The notes: generated from the letters alone by a model not told the origin. A stretch of 64,000 nt of DNA from Callorhinus ursinus (GCF_003265705.1 NW_020312902.1:8199854-8263853), one strand, 5' to 3'; shown: positions 12,061 through 24,160, numbered from the stretch's first letter. Numbers and translations: made by a program.

Positions 12061-13110
12061 GTATTTTATCTCAAAGATTAAAGCAGTATCACTCTGAATG
12101 CCAAGCTTCCTTCCTACCAGCTTGTTAATATACAGGCTTCTGAATGCAATTAAAATTATTTGGATTGAAAACCTTCAACACTATTAATCCAGTGGGCTTC
12201 TAAGTGATCCACAAAGACTTACAAGACATCACTGAGCTCATGTAGTCATGACACAAATGTCCAGCTACAGGTTGCATAATTTAAGTCTGCCCGTCATCTG
12301 GAAATGGGCTGGAAATTGAGAATAATTTCAAGGAGGCACTCAGAATTTCTTTAAACTGAAGGACATTGGAATCCTGCTCTAACCCAAAAGTAGTAGGGCA
12401 AACACAGCAGCCTTGGATTTAAGAGTTCACTATTACAAACAAAGCCCCAGGAACATGAAGGTCAGGCACAAAATGAATGGTGATATAGTTACAGGTTTTC
12501 TAATGGATTCTATAGAATGTAAGAACTGACCACGAACAACTCAAACATGAATACCATCCAAACAGTCCACTTATTAAATCTCAGCCCTTCCAGTACATTT
12601 GCAGACTAATGGCTATAAGTGACTTCTGCATTCCTTGCCACCCACCAGATACACGCAAGTATTGAAATGCACCCTTGAAGAGAGAAACCCTTTCTCTCTG
12701 GGCAACAACCTCAATAAACAATTGCAATATGAAAGTAAGGGGATGCTAAAAACCATGTCAGGTCCAGTCCCTGCCCAAGAAGATACAGCCTCAAACTGCT
12801 GAGGGATGTTATGGACTCATTCTCCTCAAAATGGAAGCCAAGCCCAAAAAGGCGCCCCACACATAAAAAATGGTATTCCCTTTCCATTATCCAACATGGG
12901 CTAGTGCTCTCCTTTACACACACCAACCCAAGGGAACCTCAAGAACCACCTCAGGCCCTGAAACATAACCAAATCTCTTTCCCCCAATTTCAATATAAAC
13001 CATTGTCCTCAAAATACAGAGAGTGGGCAATAGTGGGCTACCAAGAGCAGGCTTCCATAGTCAGTATCTAACGCTCCTTACCAGTGCCCTTGGCCTCACT
13101 ATCTCATGAG
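12061..13110. other. Intron without recognised features
   Basis: No repeat, exon or RNA gene was recognised. Confidence 0.45.
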
Positions 13111-13114
13111 GATT

Positions 13115-13530
13115 CTTTGGCTAGCATGGAATATATATACTCAAGCACAGCTAGCAGGAGTGAAAATTGGTACTAACCTTTTACAAAGCCGTTTGAAAGA
13201 TAGATGATAGATAGACTTAAAAATATCCCCACACTTTGCCCCAAATAATTACAAAAATGAGACTATAACCTAATATGGAAAACCCTTTGGGCAAAAAGAC
13301 TGTTTACCACAGAATTATTTTTTTTAAAAAAAGAGGAAAAAAGAAAAACCCAACCACCTAAATATCCAACAGAGGAATGGCTATATAGATAACTTAACAA
13401 AATATTAGGCAACCAGTATGGATGTTTGTAAAATAATGTTAAGTGAAAAAAGCAGGCTTCAATATTGAACATTTTAGTACAATTAAAACTAGAAAGAAAG
13501 AAAAAACTAATTTATGTCTAGAATAAGAAG
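13115..13530 (+). mobile_element. Ancient L1 3' fragment (probable)
   Basis: Degraded L1 text: GGAGTGAAAATTGGTAC, CCTAAATATCCAACAGAGGA, ATGGCTATATAGATAAC, AATGTTAAGTGAAAAAAGC. This is the order seen near the L1 ORF2 end and 3' UTR. Confidence 0.55.
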
Positions 13531-13583
13531 CTGATTTTGGAGAGTGGAACCCTGAAGGGTTTTTCGTACTTCCTTCTACTGTC

Positions 13584-14030
13584 CTAGATAGAATAGGCAC
13601 GTCTTACGCGTTGTCTGACAAACTGAAAGGGTCCAGGTTCAGGGTACATCCCAGTATGTTGGGAGCATTGGTGCTTTCCCACTCCAGGAGAGACGGCCGT
13701 CCCTCTGGGAGTCGCTGGGACACCCCCCCCCCCAGGTCCGGAACAGTCTCCACGCAGGGGACAGAACCTGCGGATGGAGCAGCCTCGGGACGCTGCAAAA
13801 GCCTGCGGGCGGCGCGCACACCTCCTCGCGCGCTCCCGGGTAGGTGGGAAGATCGCAAGGGCACCCCGCACTGGCCCCGGGGCTTTCGACCCCCCAAAAC
13901 TCCCGGTTGTTCGGAGAAAGAGGGCGGGAGGCAGCCAGGAGAGGCGGTGTCCGCGGAGTGGGGACGCAGGCTCCCGGCGCAGGTGACATAGAGCGCACGT
14001 GGAGCCTCCCCTTTCATGGGCTCGCTGAGA
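13584..14030. promoter_or_regulatory. Intronic GC/CpG-rich block
   Basis: Base composition changes sharply from the AT-rich intron to CpG-dense sequence, especially 13690-13990 (GACGGCCGTCC, GCGGGCGGCGCGCAC, CTCGCGCGCTCCCGGG, GTCCGCGGAGTGGGGACGC). An 11-C run lies at 13723-13733. Open frames through it on both strands are unlike any family I recognise and look like GC-driven chance frames. It could be an alternative or intragenic promoter CpG island, or a GC-rich remnant of an older element; no repeat was recognised. A short SINE lies directly beside it. Confidence 0.5.
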
Positions 14031-14048
14031 TTCCTCAGGCTTCTAGTT

Positions 14049-14170
14049 GTTGTTTTGGGTTTTTGTTGTTGTTGTTTTTTAAGTAGTCTCCACGCCCAGC
14101 GTGGGGCTCCAGCTCTCACCGTGAGATCAAGAGTCGCATGCCCTGCGGACTGAGCCAGCCAGGCGCCCCT
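14049..14170 (-). mobile_element. Short Can-SINE subtype
   Basis: Reverse short type: AAGTAGTCTCCACGCCCAGC then GACTGAGCCAGCCAGGCGCC, with a T-rich reversed tail. Target-site duplication CTCAGGCTTCTRGTT at 14034-14048 and 14171-14185. Confidence 0.92.
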
Positions 14171-14185
14171 CTCAGGCTTCTGGTT

Positions 14186-14865
14186 TTGAAACACACACAA
14201 GAGAGCTCAGCAGAAACAACGAGGATTAAGGAAAAGAAAGCTGATCCAGCCTTGACGCGACAAGTTCTGCCACTTCTGCCGCCCTCCCGTCAGCCTCCGA
14301 GGGTCCAAATGGTCCAAGTGACGCCTCACCGCCACCCCCCCACCCCGCCACCGCAGGGTCCTTGGGCATCACCACGGGGTTCAGGGAGGAGGGGCCCCGC
14401 GGTCCCCCAGGTAAAAACCATCTCAGCTTCAAAACCGGGATCCTACATTAACAGTCATCAAACAGGAGAGGAAGAGTCTCGAACACAGGCCCTAAAATAC
14501 CCACATTTGCCCCAAAACTTGAGGGGGGAAGCCTGATTTTAAGCACGCGGAATTCCTCAGAGATGTGAGGCTGCCTGTCTCAGGCCCCCCGCCCCCGGCC
14601 CATTAACCTTACTGACCTTTAGACCCCATCCTAAAGGGGTTCAGGACTCTCTTTTACAAACTTAAGAATTTCCGACATAATATGAATCACCAGATTTGAT
14701 CTGTTCCATAAATTAGCATTTAAAATTTACCTTTTCCAAAAAAGAGATTAAAAAGGAGTGTTTCTTAGAAATACTGTTAATATATGTAAAAATAGTTTTA
14801 ACAAAAGTCACTATTGCTATTAAATTATTTTTACATCCTGAACTGAGAGATGTGTTTGTTTAACA
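14186..14865. other. Intron without recognised features
   Basis: GC-rich to about 14640, AT-rich after. Nothing was recognised. Confidence 0.45.
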
Positions 14866-14869
14866 AACA

Positions 14870-15062
14870 CACAGCGTAATACTTATACAGGCAGTGTTCT
14901 AGGCACTATACAAATATTAACTTGCTTATTCCTAATAATAGTTGTCCCCATTTTACAGAGAAGGTTAACTGAGGCACAGCAAGTTTAAAGAACTTGCCCA
15001 AGTTCACATAGCTGGAGGCAAATGGCAAAGCTGGGATTCCAGCCCCAGCAAAACAGTTCTCA
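14870..15062 (+). mobile_element. MIR SINE
   Basis: MIR core: TACAGGCAGTGTTCTAGGCA, CCCCATTTTACAGAGAAGG, CTTGCCCAAGTTCACATAGC. Confidence 0.9.
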
Positions 15063-15119
15063 TATCCTCTCATGAAACTGTCATGAGCTTCACAGTGAAA
15101 CTCATACCCTCATAATTTA

Positions 15120-15480
15120 CTGCTAACTTTGTGAACTGGTATAACTTTATTGTAAAGCAATATGGCAAATGTATCAAGAGTAATAAAAATATTCGTACCC
15201 TTTGACCTACTAATCCCATTCCTGGGAAATACTCCAAAGCTACGTGCATGAAGATATCCATTACTGTAGTATTGGGAATCATAACTGTCCATCAGTTGGT
15301 GAATAATTAGCTATATTCTGGTAGATCAGTTTAATGGATATCAAGCATGGTCATGGTAAATTAAATTATGAAGATGATACAGCCGCAAAAAAAAAAAAAA
15401 TACTTTTACAATACACCGTTAAGGAGAAAAAACAGAATATAATGCATTGCATGTAATGTTTCAAAATATCTGCCTGCGAC
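15120..15480 (+). mobile_element. Ancient L1 fragment (probable)
   Basis: Degraded text resembling the L1 ORF2 end: ACCCTTTGACCTACTAATCC, CATTCCTGGGAAATACTCC, ATAACTGTCCATCAGTTGG. A poly-A run lies at 15387-15401. Confidence 0.5.
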
Positions 15481-18400
15481 CCAACATAAAAAGAATGAAG
15501 ACAAGATAGGCAAATGGTCTAATCAAAAGATTATTGGTGATTATTCTTTCTTTCAAAATTTCCCTTTAGTCAACTCTACTTCAATTTAAAATTAAAAAAT
15601 GAAATAAAATAAAATTACCTTTAGGTTGTTACAGTAGTGGTGTTCTAGATGACACCTGGAGAAAGGGAAGCATGTCAAGGTATTTAGGAGAATAAGCTAC
15701 ATTTTCACAAACCATGAGCATTCAAAGGAAAATGTGCAACAAGCGGGGTTCTATTATACCTAAAAGTTCTCCAAGGGGCTTCCACTTGCCAGGGAAGGAG
15801 GAGGCCCCTGCGGCAGCTGGAATTAGCACTGTTCTCAGCCACAGGGCTAGCAAACTCCAGCTGAGAGGAACTCTGTGGGGATTCCAGCCTAACCTCAATT
15901 CCACAATCAGGGCAACAGTGAAAGAAGCAAAGCCAGAGGCTTTTCACACACCAGCACGTGATCTAAAGAAACACAGTCTAGTCGTGAGAAATTGAGGCTC
16001 AGATCTCACCTCAGTGGACAATTTAAAGAAGTGCCACATTCTTCGCTTCCTCATCTACCTGGGCTAGGTAACACCCAACCGTGCCTGAGAAAGAGACAAG
16101 AGTGATCTTGACCATTTCTTGGATCTACCCCGAAACTCCAAGATTGAAATCCTTAAGACTCCCTCAGGGGTCAAGATGAAGCAAGGAAAAAAACAAGACA
16201 AAAGTTCTCCTTAACAGGAACAACCAACCAAGGTGAAATTAAAAGGGTTCAGAGAGATGAATCATTAGACTCACTAATGAATAAAGTTGAGTCTGGGCAA
16301 AAACCAAGACAAAAATATCTGAATTACCAATTAGGGTGAAATTGAATGGTTTTAAAGTAATGGTCTATTATTTTGAATTCAGCAACTCTTGTCTATCAGG
16401 GTTTGTCCATTCTCCAAGTCCCAAGCAACTGCCTTACCCAGAAGACGGAGAGCATCCTTTGGTCACTGTGCTCAAGGACTGTGGCAACACATACCTTTCT
16501 CCACCCCTACCCCTACCTTGCTTACTAACTGGCCATGCCCAAAAATATCAATCTGGCTAGGAGAGCCCATCCCTTAAAATTTCCTGCAACCAAATGAAAG
16601 TACAGAGTTTTCAGAATTGAAAACCTTCTGAGCCCAAAAGTATTGTAATTTAATCCAAAGTTTTATTGAAAAGATCATTAAAGCAAGTAAATGGTTTGTT
16701 GAACTGCAGGCAAAAACCCATAAGAGATTTTTCAGACAGATGGTAGTGGCCTATAAACACCTCATACTTCATTTTGACTGCTTTTAACAGAACATGTGAT
16801 ATAAGGAAGGTGTTTGTTGCTTAAATATTATTCCTGGTCCCCAAAAGGACCACCGTGCTCCCCAACCCCCTCCCCCCCACACCCTTTTCCTGTTCTCCCC
16901 TCTCAGATTCTATCTGGAATTATTTTCATAGTTTTCCAGCCATAAACAACCTCACCATCAGCGGATTAGCAAAAGTAATTGGCATTTTAAATTAATCTCT
17001 GTTTATCCTCAACAACGGTTTTGTTGTCATACCAAAAAAAAAAAAAAAATAGAAGGAAGTTTTTCTTCTGCTTAAAAATGACACCTTAAAGGGGTTCAGG
17101 ACACCACGAGCCAAATATTCGTTCATGGGAAAGTGCAAAGAAAAATGACAAAACTAGCACATACTCACCCAAAATGACCATTTTTAAAAATCGCTTTTCA
17201 AAAACACAAAACAAGGGCGAGGCTTTATCATGATAAACCGGCTTTTTTTTTTTTTTAAGTCTTTTTCAAAAAATGTCCACAGGGAACTGCCCTAAGAAGA
17301 AGTTCAAAAAAGAGCCTTTGTCAGTCCCTGCCTTCAAGTGAAACCTTAGGCGAAAGAATCTTAAGAGTTAGGATCAACTCCGCCCTCTGCCGCCCCCTTC
17401 ACAGTCCTCAAAGAGCAGACATTAAAAAGATTTCAAAGAGGGAATTTAAGAGGGTTTCTGAAAGTTCTCCCCAGCACTCTCATCACTCATCAGGAACTCT
17501 CTGGACAGGAATGACAATTGCTAACTTTTTTTCCCTCTCCCTCCCTCCACCTGTTGTCCCAAGTCTCCCTGGTAAGCCAGGGCCATTCGCACTTTCTGCC
17601 TGAATGACAATCTTCTCTGCCATCCGGGGTCTCCCCTTCCACCCAAGTGGCTGCTCCTCAGTTGGAGCCCCTAGAAAAATATGTACCGATTAGGGGCTGC
17701 TTAATACCTACGCATCACAGAATGGCCATAGGTTGGTTGGTTGATTGTTGTTTCTCTCATGTCATTATTATCACTATTATTATTATTTTAGTATAATGAC
17801 TAATGCCTCCTTAACCTTCCAGAATAAGTGAAGTTGGGGTGGGTGAAGATACAGAAACTCAGATAGCGGAGGATGGCTAGCTGTCCCTAACTCCCCCTTG
17901 GGCCTCCCACCCTAGGTAGACCCAGCGACAGCTCAGGAATTCCAGGCGGGATGCTTGGCATGAGTAAGTAATTGAGTTAAGGGAGATCTAAAGAAAGACT
18001 TCACGTTCACATTCATATGCTAAACTCAGTTAAAAATAGACTCAAGAAGGGCCTGACTTCACTTTTAATTTTAGCCTGGTGATGAACATGCCCTAAAGAC
18101 AGAAAGTCACCAGGCATTTTCCTGAGTGCAATGATCTTCATATTTTTATAAAAAGGAAATGCAGCATGTTCTATTAATAAAAGTGCTGTAGCCTCAGTTA
18201 AATCCAGACAGTTTGTAAATCAGGGCTCCCTCTGGCTGAGCTTCCCTGGGCCAGCAGCTCACTCACACCCAAGCCCCCAGCAAGTGGAACAGGTCCCATG
18301 CAGTGGGGGAAAGTAAGCTGGACACCCAGGGATCAAAGACCAAAGTGTGGCTCTTACATACTTCCCAGGTGACCAAGTGCATCTGCCAGTAACTCAAAAG

Positions 18401-18925
18401 GCTCATGACAAGACTGCCATTTGCCAGGATGGAACCCCCTGTGTGTCTCGAGATTTAGCGAGGCAAGGGGGGTGGGTTAGGGTTAAGAGGTAAGCAGGGT
18501 AGAAGGGAAAGAAAATGGGGTGCTTCCCTCAGAAAGGATAAGCAATTTCACCTTTTCCCTTCAATCTCAAAGATGACAAATTTCAAGTTGGCCTCCAGCT
18601 ATCTGGCTGGACTTTTCTATGGACCCACCTTAGGAGGATCTTCTCTAGCTGCCCTTGGCTATCAAGCCACATAACAAACTCAAACATGGCCAGATGGGAA
18701 AATTACCACCCTTAGAGCCCTGACCCTCCTCACGGAGGCTAAATGGTAATTCCAAACTTTGGCAAGCCTGCCCCCAGGTCCTGGAGAAAGTGCTGGAGAA
18801 TGTGTTAGGGCTGGGGCAAGACAGGGGTGTCAAGACCATAAGGAATTTCCAAACACACTAATCCCCAACCCAGCTTCAGGATTCTTAGGATCTCCGTGAA
18901 CTAATTATGCTCTGCTTTCTCTTCT
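15481..18925. other. Unique intron, SINE-free
   Basis: No repeat was recognised in 3.4 kb apart from homopolymers (A run near 17032-17049, T run near 17244). No exon was recognised. A stretch this free of young insertions may include conserved non-coding sequence, but conservation cannot be seen from one species. Confidence 0.45.
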
Positions 18926-18929
18926 AAAT

Positions 18930-19065
18930 AAACATTTACAGCTTATGTGATCCTCCCGACAACCAGCTGAGCTTGGTTGAAGAAACAGAGGTACAGGATG
19001 GGAAACTCACACAGCTAGTAAGTGACAGGCCAAGCTACTTAAACCCAGGTCTCTCTCAACCCAAA
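18930..19065 (+). mobile_element. MIR SINE fragment
   Basis: MIR segments: TTATGTGATCCTCCCGACAA, GGGAAACTCACACAGCTAGT, AAGTGACAGGCC. Confidence 0.75.
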
Positions 19066-19299
19066 ACTCAGGCTGGTGTAACAAGAAAGGCCCAACCAAG
19101 GTCTAGATGGGAGGTATGCAGTCTATCTTCTTGCCTTTCCCTCCTTCAAAGGAAGACCAACTCTGATGTTTTGGTTCTGATTTAGTTCTTTTGCTTTTGC
19201 CCCAGTGTATCTTATGACTGCTTGTAAAACCCTATAAATTCTCAATCTAAACAATCTCACAATAGTCTAAGCCACAGAGGGACATATATTCTATAGAGT

Positions 19300-19390
19300 C
19301 GGAAGTTAAGACCTTGAGCTTTGGGGCCAGACTTACGTGAATTAGCATCCTACCCTTCCCATCACTAGCTGTGTGATTTCAAGAGCATAC
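19300..19390 (-). mobile_element. MIR SINE fragment
   Basis: Reverse MIR: GACCTTGAGCTTTGGGGCCA, then CATCACTAGCTGTGTGATTT. Confidence 0.7.
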
Positions 19391-21050
19391 TCCACAATCC
19401 AAAATTAAATTCAGGGACAGCTGAAATCAAAACTGGCCAACTGACTGAGCTGGTGGGCTTTATTTACTTTTTATTTTTTTACTTTTGTTATGGACATGTT
19501 CTAACCATACAAAGGTAGAGGGAATAGTATAATGAAATCTCATTTACCTATCACCCAGCTTCAACAGTATTAACTATTGGTCAATCTTGTTTACTCTGTA
19601 CCCTACCCATTCTTACCCCCCCACACTATTATTTTGAGGCCAATCCCAGAGACATCATTTCATCTATAAATACTTTAGTGTATAGCTCTAAAATATAATA
19701 ACTTTTTAGTTTTAACATAATCACAATATCATTACCACAACTATAAATAAATAAATGATTCATGAATAAATCATTCTTTAGTCTCAATATCCAGTATGTT
19801 CAAGTGTCCTAAGTAATCTAATCATTTTTCTTAATTTTTTGAGCTAGGATCCAAATAAAGATTATAGATTAAAGATTACAGACTGGATTATATACTGGAT
19901 AAGTATTTTTAATCTCTTTTAATCTATAGAGAACCCCTCTTGCTCTTCTTATCCTTGTTTTTTTATCTTTATTTACTTGAAAACATCCAGTCTTCGGGCC
20001 TGAAGGATGTCCCACATTCCAATTGGTCGATTTTTATCTCCATGGTATTGTTTTGACATGTTTCTCTGTCCCCCGTATTTTCTATAAACTGGTAGTTAGA
20101 CCTTGAGCCTGGCACAGACAAATTCAGGTTCTCTTTTGATAGTGCTGTTTACTTCCTACCCCATTCCTTCAGTGGGTACATGATACCTGAAGTCTTTCTT
20201 TTTTGTGACGTTAAGATTGATCAGTGGGTTTGACTGTATCAGGCTGATCCATCCATTATAAAGTTTCCCATCAGTTTCGCCTGATGTTTTAGCAGGAATT
20301 TACCAACCATGTTGTCTAAACACATTATTCACTAGAGGATACAAAATGATGATGTTCCAATTCTATAATTCCTCCTGTATTTATTAGATAGTATTCTTCT
20401 GTAAAAAAGAACTTTTCTTCAACAATTTGGATATCCTAAGGTAACCAATTAAAAAGGACAGAATAAATGTCTGATTCTTTCCCTTCCTTAACCGGTTTTC
20501 AGAACGAGTTGGTTCCCCAACCTCTTATAGTGGGGACCATTGAATTTTTAACTTAGGGATTTTACACATTGTCATATATTTGATGTATGTCAATCCACTA
20601 CACGTACTCTCTTTAATGCTCCAATTGTTCCATATTTGGGCACTGGGAGGCCCTTCAACTTGGGACACGAGTGGTACTTGATAGCCTCTTTGTTTTCTGA
20701 TAGAGATATTACAATACTTCTTGTACATTTCCTGTCCCAGCCCTGGAATCAGTCATTTTTCTGAGGAATCTTAGTCCTCTTTAGTGGGAAGTTGTATTTA
20801 GAGGCCACAATCTAGCTGTCAGAGGTGCTTATTGCTACTGAGTTGGTCATTATTTCTAGGCTTTTCAGTGGACAAACTTAGGAAATACTTTCTCATTTGC
20901 TAAAGAAATTATATCAGGAATTCATACTGACATTTCCAATTCAAATTCAGGATTACAGGATTTTTACTTAACACCTTTAATTATGAAACTGTTCTTTTTT
21001 AACATACCAAAAATATCGGTTTCTGATTATTTTAACATCATTTGCTTATT

Positions 21051-21163
21051 CTTTTTAAGTTTTTATTTTATTTAAGTAATCTCTACACCCAACGTGGGGC
21101 TTGAACTTACAACCTCGAGATCAAGAGTCACATGCTCTTCCAACTGAGCCAGCCAGGCGCCCC
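21051..21163 (-). mobile_element. Short Can-SINE subtype
   Basis: Reverse short type: AAGTAATCTCTACACCCAAC ... CAACTGAGCCAGCCAGGCGC. Target-site duplication TAACATCATTTGCTTATT at 21033-21050, near-repeated at 21164-21180. Confidence 0.93.
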
Positions 21164-21177
21164 TAACATAATTACTT

Positions 21178-21213
21178 ATTATATATATTATATACATATA
21201 TAATATATATAAT
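21178..21213. repeat. AT-rich microsatellite
   Basis: An imperfect TATATA run with palindromic character. Confidence 0.8.
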
Positions 21214-21357
21214 TGTTTCAGAATAGTAATACCAATACTATCACTAAAAATATTACTGAAAACAGTTTAAGATTTATTTGGAATTTGTTTTGACCTTAAG
21301 ATACATTCCACTAGAGATATATAATCAAATTATTGTGTTTTAAAGTTATATGAAATA

Positions 21358-21543
21358 GGGGCGCCTGGGTGGTTCAGTTGGTTAAGCGTCCAGCTCTTGA
21401 TTTTGGCTCAGGGTCCTGGGGTCAAGCCCCAAGTCGACAGGCTCCCCGCTCAGCATGGAGTCTGCTTGCCTCCTTCTCCCTCTGCCCCTCTCCCTGCTTC
21501 CTCTCTCTCTCTCTCTCTCAAATAAATAAATCTTAAAAAAAAT
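21358..21543 (+). mobile_element. Can-SINE, first of a stacked pair
   Basis: Older subtype body (CGTCCAGCTCTTGATTTTGG). Its duplication AAAGTTATATGAAATA lies at 21342-21357, with the right-hand copy interrupted by the next SINE and completed at 21768-21783. Confidence 0.95.
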
Positions 21544-21551
21544 AAAGTTAT

Positions 21552-21767
21552 GGGGCGCCTGGGTGGCTCAGTCATTAAGCATCTGCCTTCGGCTCAGGTC
21601 ATGATCCCAGGGTCCTGGGATAGAGTCCCACATTGGGCTCCCTGCTCAGCAGGAAGCCTGCTTCTCCCTCTCCCTCTGCCATTCCCTATGCTTGTGCTCT
21701 CTCACTCTCTCTCGCTCACTCTCTTGCTCTCTCTCTCTCTCAAATAAACAAAATCTTAAAAAAAATA
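21552..21767 (+). mobile_element. Can-SINE, second of a stacked pair
   Basis: Inserted in the right-hand target duplication of the preceding SINE. Its own duplication AAAGTTAT is at 21544-21551 and 21768-21775. It is the later event. Confidence 0.95.
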
Positions 21768-21900
21768 AAAGTTATATGAAATAATTTTCCTGTTCTCCCT
21801 TTTCTTACATAAAAGGTAGCAATGTATAAACATTTTCTGCACCCTGCTTTTTCCCCTTAATATATCCCTGAGATTTCTTTATAACAGCACACGGAAATAG

Positions 21901-22380
21901 TCCTCATTGCATGGGAGGATGCAGAGGAATTGATTCACTAATCCCCTATTGCTGGGCATGTGGTTGTGCTACTCTTTTGGGCCCCTATTGCAAGGGACTG
22001 AGACCTAGCCCTTCCTGCTCTTCGTCCCACATCAAGATCCCTGCAAATGCACAGCTCGAGTCTCTGCCGATGGGAGTCTAACGAGACTGGTCACTGTCAG
22101 AGCCAGGCTGGAATAGGAGTACTGAGCCACTGATGCCTGGGACCAGGAGGAGCAGCCCAGTTCCGCACCTTCTTTTACTCCCATGAATCACACTGGAGCA
22201 GAGGATATGATCGTCCCACCCCTTGCACTTTCATTTCAGTTTCCTGCACCACCAAACTCAGATCCCGGAGTTGCACAGAGTTCACAGCCTAGATGGGCTC
22301 CGGGAAGCAACAGAAGCTGTGTGTGTGACAATGTCTAAGCTTGACATCTTTAGTAACAGCTCAGCCAGTCCTTCAGACAG
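21901..22380. other. Intron without recognised features
   Basis: Nothing was recognised. Confidence 0.45.
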
Positions 22381-22890
22381 TGAGTGAGCTGCTTCTAGGT
22401 GCCAGGTAGTGGTCTTAGGTAGGGGGTGGGGGGGTGGGTAAGTCAGTGAATAAAACGTCTCCGCTCCTGGAGAGTGGACATGACACTGGCAGGGAGGGAG
22501 GAGACACACATTCAGTAAATACACAGTAAGTGAGATACGTATGTTCATTATACCATCTTGTAAGAGAGAAAGTGCCATGGTGAAAACAGAACAAAGTAAG
22601 GGAGACTGGACTGGAAGATGCAAGATGCAATTTTATTTTATTTATTTTTTCAAAGATTTTATTTATTTATTTGACAGAGAGACAGCAAGAGCAGGAACAC
22701 AAGCAGGGGGAGAGGAGAGGGAGAAGCAGGCCTCCCGGGGAGCAGGGAGCCCGATGTCGGGCTTGATCCCATGACTCTGGGATCATGACCTGAGCCGAAG
22801 GCAGACGCTTTACAACTGAGCCACCCAGGCACCCCGCAAGATGCAATTTTAACAGGGTGGCCAGAGCAGGCCTCATCGAGAAATCACCGG
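22380..22890 (+). mobile_element. Ancient L2-like repeat (probable), split by a SINE
   Basis: Pattern of an old mammalian repeat: TTCTAGGTGCCAGGTAGTGG, AGTCAGTGAATAAAACG, then after the SINE AACAGGGTGGCCAGAGCAGG and CCTCATCGAGAAA. The family assignment is tentative. Confidence 0.4.
22636..22835 (-). mobile_element. Can-SINE (young type)
   Basis: Reverse full-length. Target-site duplication GCAAGATGCAATTTTA at 22620-22635 and 22836-22851 is perfect. Confidence 0.97.
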
Positions 22891-22911
22891 CAATCACTTA
22901 TTTTCCGGGCA

Positions 22912-22948
22912 ACTTTTTTTTTTAATTACTCAAAAAAGCTTCATTTGT
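22912..22948 (-). other. RPL34 pseudogene 3' UTR and A-tail
   Basis: After the pseudogene stop the minus strand reads ACAAATGAAGCTTTTTTGAG then TAATT and an A run (T run on + at about 22913-22923). This resembles the short RPL34 3' UTR and poly-A tail. Confidence 0.75.
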
Positions 22949-23300
22949 TTATTTAGCTTTCTGACTCTGTGATTGTGCCTTCCACACTTTGGCAATGATT
23001 TTCTGCTCCTCAATAAGGAAAGCATGCTTGATCCTGTCACGGACGTACTTAGCACACACGGAGCCACCACACGGCCCTACTGACGTGTTTTTTCGTTTTA
23101 AGCAGCGTCCTAAGAACCTTAGGTCTCACAGCACGAACTCCTTGAAGTTGGCCTGGGCACGCGCCCCGTGTGGATTTTGGTGCTTTCTCAACCTTCTTGA
23201 AAAGGTAAACAATTCTATTACCAGGGCTTAGAGACAGCCTAGTTTGGTCAGAGGCTGTATTGTAGGGCAGCCTAGGACAGTATGTCAAACACTGGACCAT
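22949..23300 (-). pseudogene. RPL34P: RPL34 processed pseudogene
   Basis: This is an intronless copy of the mRNA for 60S ribosomal protein L34 (117 residues in the functional gene). Seen here: ATG at 23300-23298 starts [17 protein letters not shown]..., followed by recognisable L34 segments ([36 protein letters not shown]). After that a one-base insertion shifts frame and a stop occurs at 23049-23051. The C-terminal part continues in another frame ([22 protein letters not shown]...QSQKAK) and ends in TAA at 22949-22951. One codon is missing in the YLYTKK region. No introns, a short 3' UTR and an A-tail (T-run on +) mark L1-mediated retroposition. The length is 352 nt against 354. It is non-functional as a full ribosomal protein. 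A clear target-site duplication was not found. Confidence 0.93.
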
Positions 23301-24160
23301 TCTGAGAGCCTCTTGACACCATCCCAGGAAGAGGAAACAGAAGCATTTGTGAGTCCCAAGGCCAGATGGGCAACTCCTTTGTGCAGCTACCATTGGTCAA
23401 CTGTCCTTATCATTGCTACAATTAAACTGTCAGTATGGCAAATGTTAAGGTAATAATAAAGTGTCTTGGTGCCGCAGTTGTCTTGAGTTGTGTTGTTTTA
23501 GCAATGGCTTGAAAGAGGCATAGTATTTGCTTAGGGCTTAAAAAACCATTTTTGTGATCCAGAAACTTCTGTTGTTAAAAACTTTGATGCAACAGGACTT
23601 AAGGGGTGTTCAAAGTGGCCATTTCCACCATTTCTCCTATTTAGATCAGAAGAAGAATTTCAGCCTGGAAACTGCTTTCACCTTGAAAGGCATAATCAGG
23701 TCCTGGCTGGAGATGGCTGAGGGAGATGAAGCCTGGTTACATTATGACACACGTGTATTCAGCACTTTAGTCTTATCAAAGCATGTTCCCTTGGCATCTC
23801 ATGGGAACACCTCACTGATGGCTATAACAAACCCCACGTCCTGTAACAAGTCCACATCCTGGTCCTCCTTGAACAAATGCGGGACCTAAGAGGCGAAGGG
23901 TCCTATCTCTGCTCACGCAGTGGCTTGCAGGTAGAGCCAGACCAGAGCTTGGGTTTCTTACTTCTGGGGTCTGTGCTCCCTTATACCACCTCTCCAAACA
24001 TAAAAGTAAGGTGTTTGGGTTCCTCTGGCCTTCCAGACAGGCAGGTTGCATAACACATAAGTGGGGAAAACCAAGCTTTGCTCTCATATCTGTTCTCACC
24101 CATGAGACCACCCTAAGTGGTTTTTCTCATCACAAAATCAATTAGATCTATAGTTAGGTT
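23301..24160. other. Intron, one MIR-like piece, otherwise nothing recognised
   Basis: A possible MIR lies at about 23885-23990 (CTCACGCAGTGGCTTGCAGG, AGAGCCAGACCAGAGC). The frame at 23554-23889 has no recognised family. Confidence 0.4.

Larger units (their letters stand above)
19480..21900. mobile_element. Ancient L1-like LINE, interrupted by three SINEs
   Basis: A long degraded repeat recalled from other mammalian genomes: GGAATAGTATAATGAAATCT, TATCACCCAGCTTCAACAGT, TCTTTTAATCTATAGAGAAC, GACGTTAAGATTGATCAGTG. Can-SINEs are inserted at 21051-21163 and 21358-21767. I take it as an old L1M/HAL1-type element; subfamily and orientation are unsure. Confidence 0.45.

Noticed and set aside
13604..14200. 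198-codon minus-strand frame and others in the intronic GC block
   Set aside because: It runs through a SINE and the GC-rich block, with no family match. Composition explains it.
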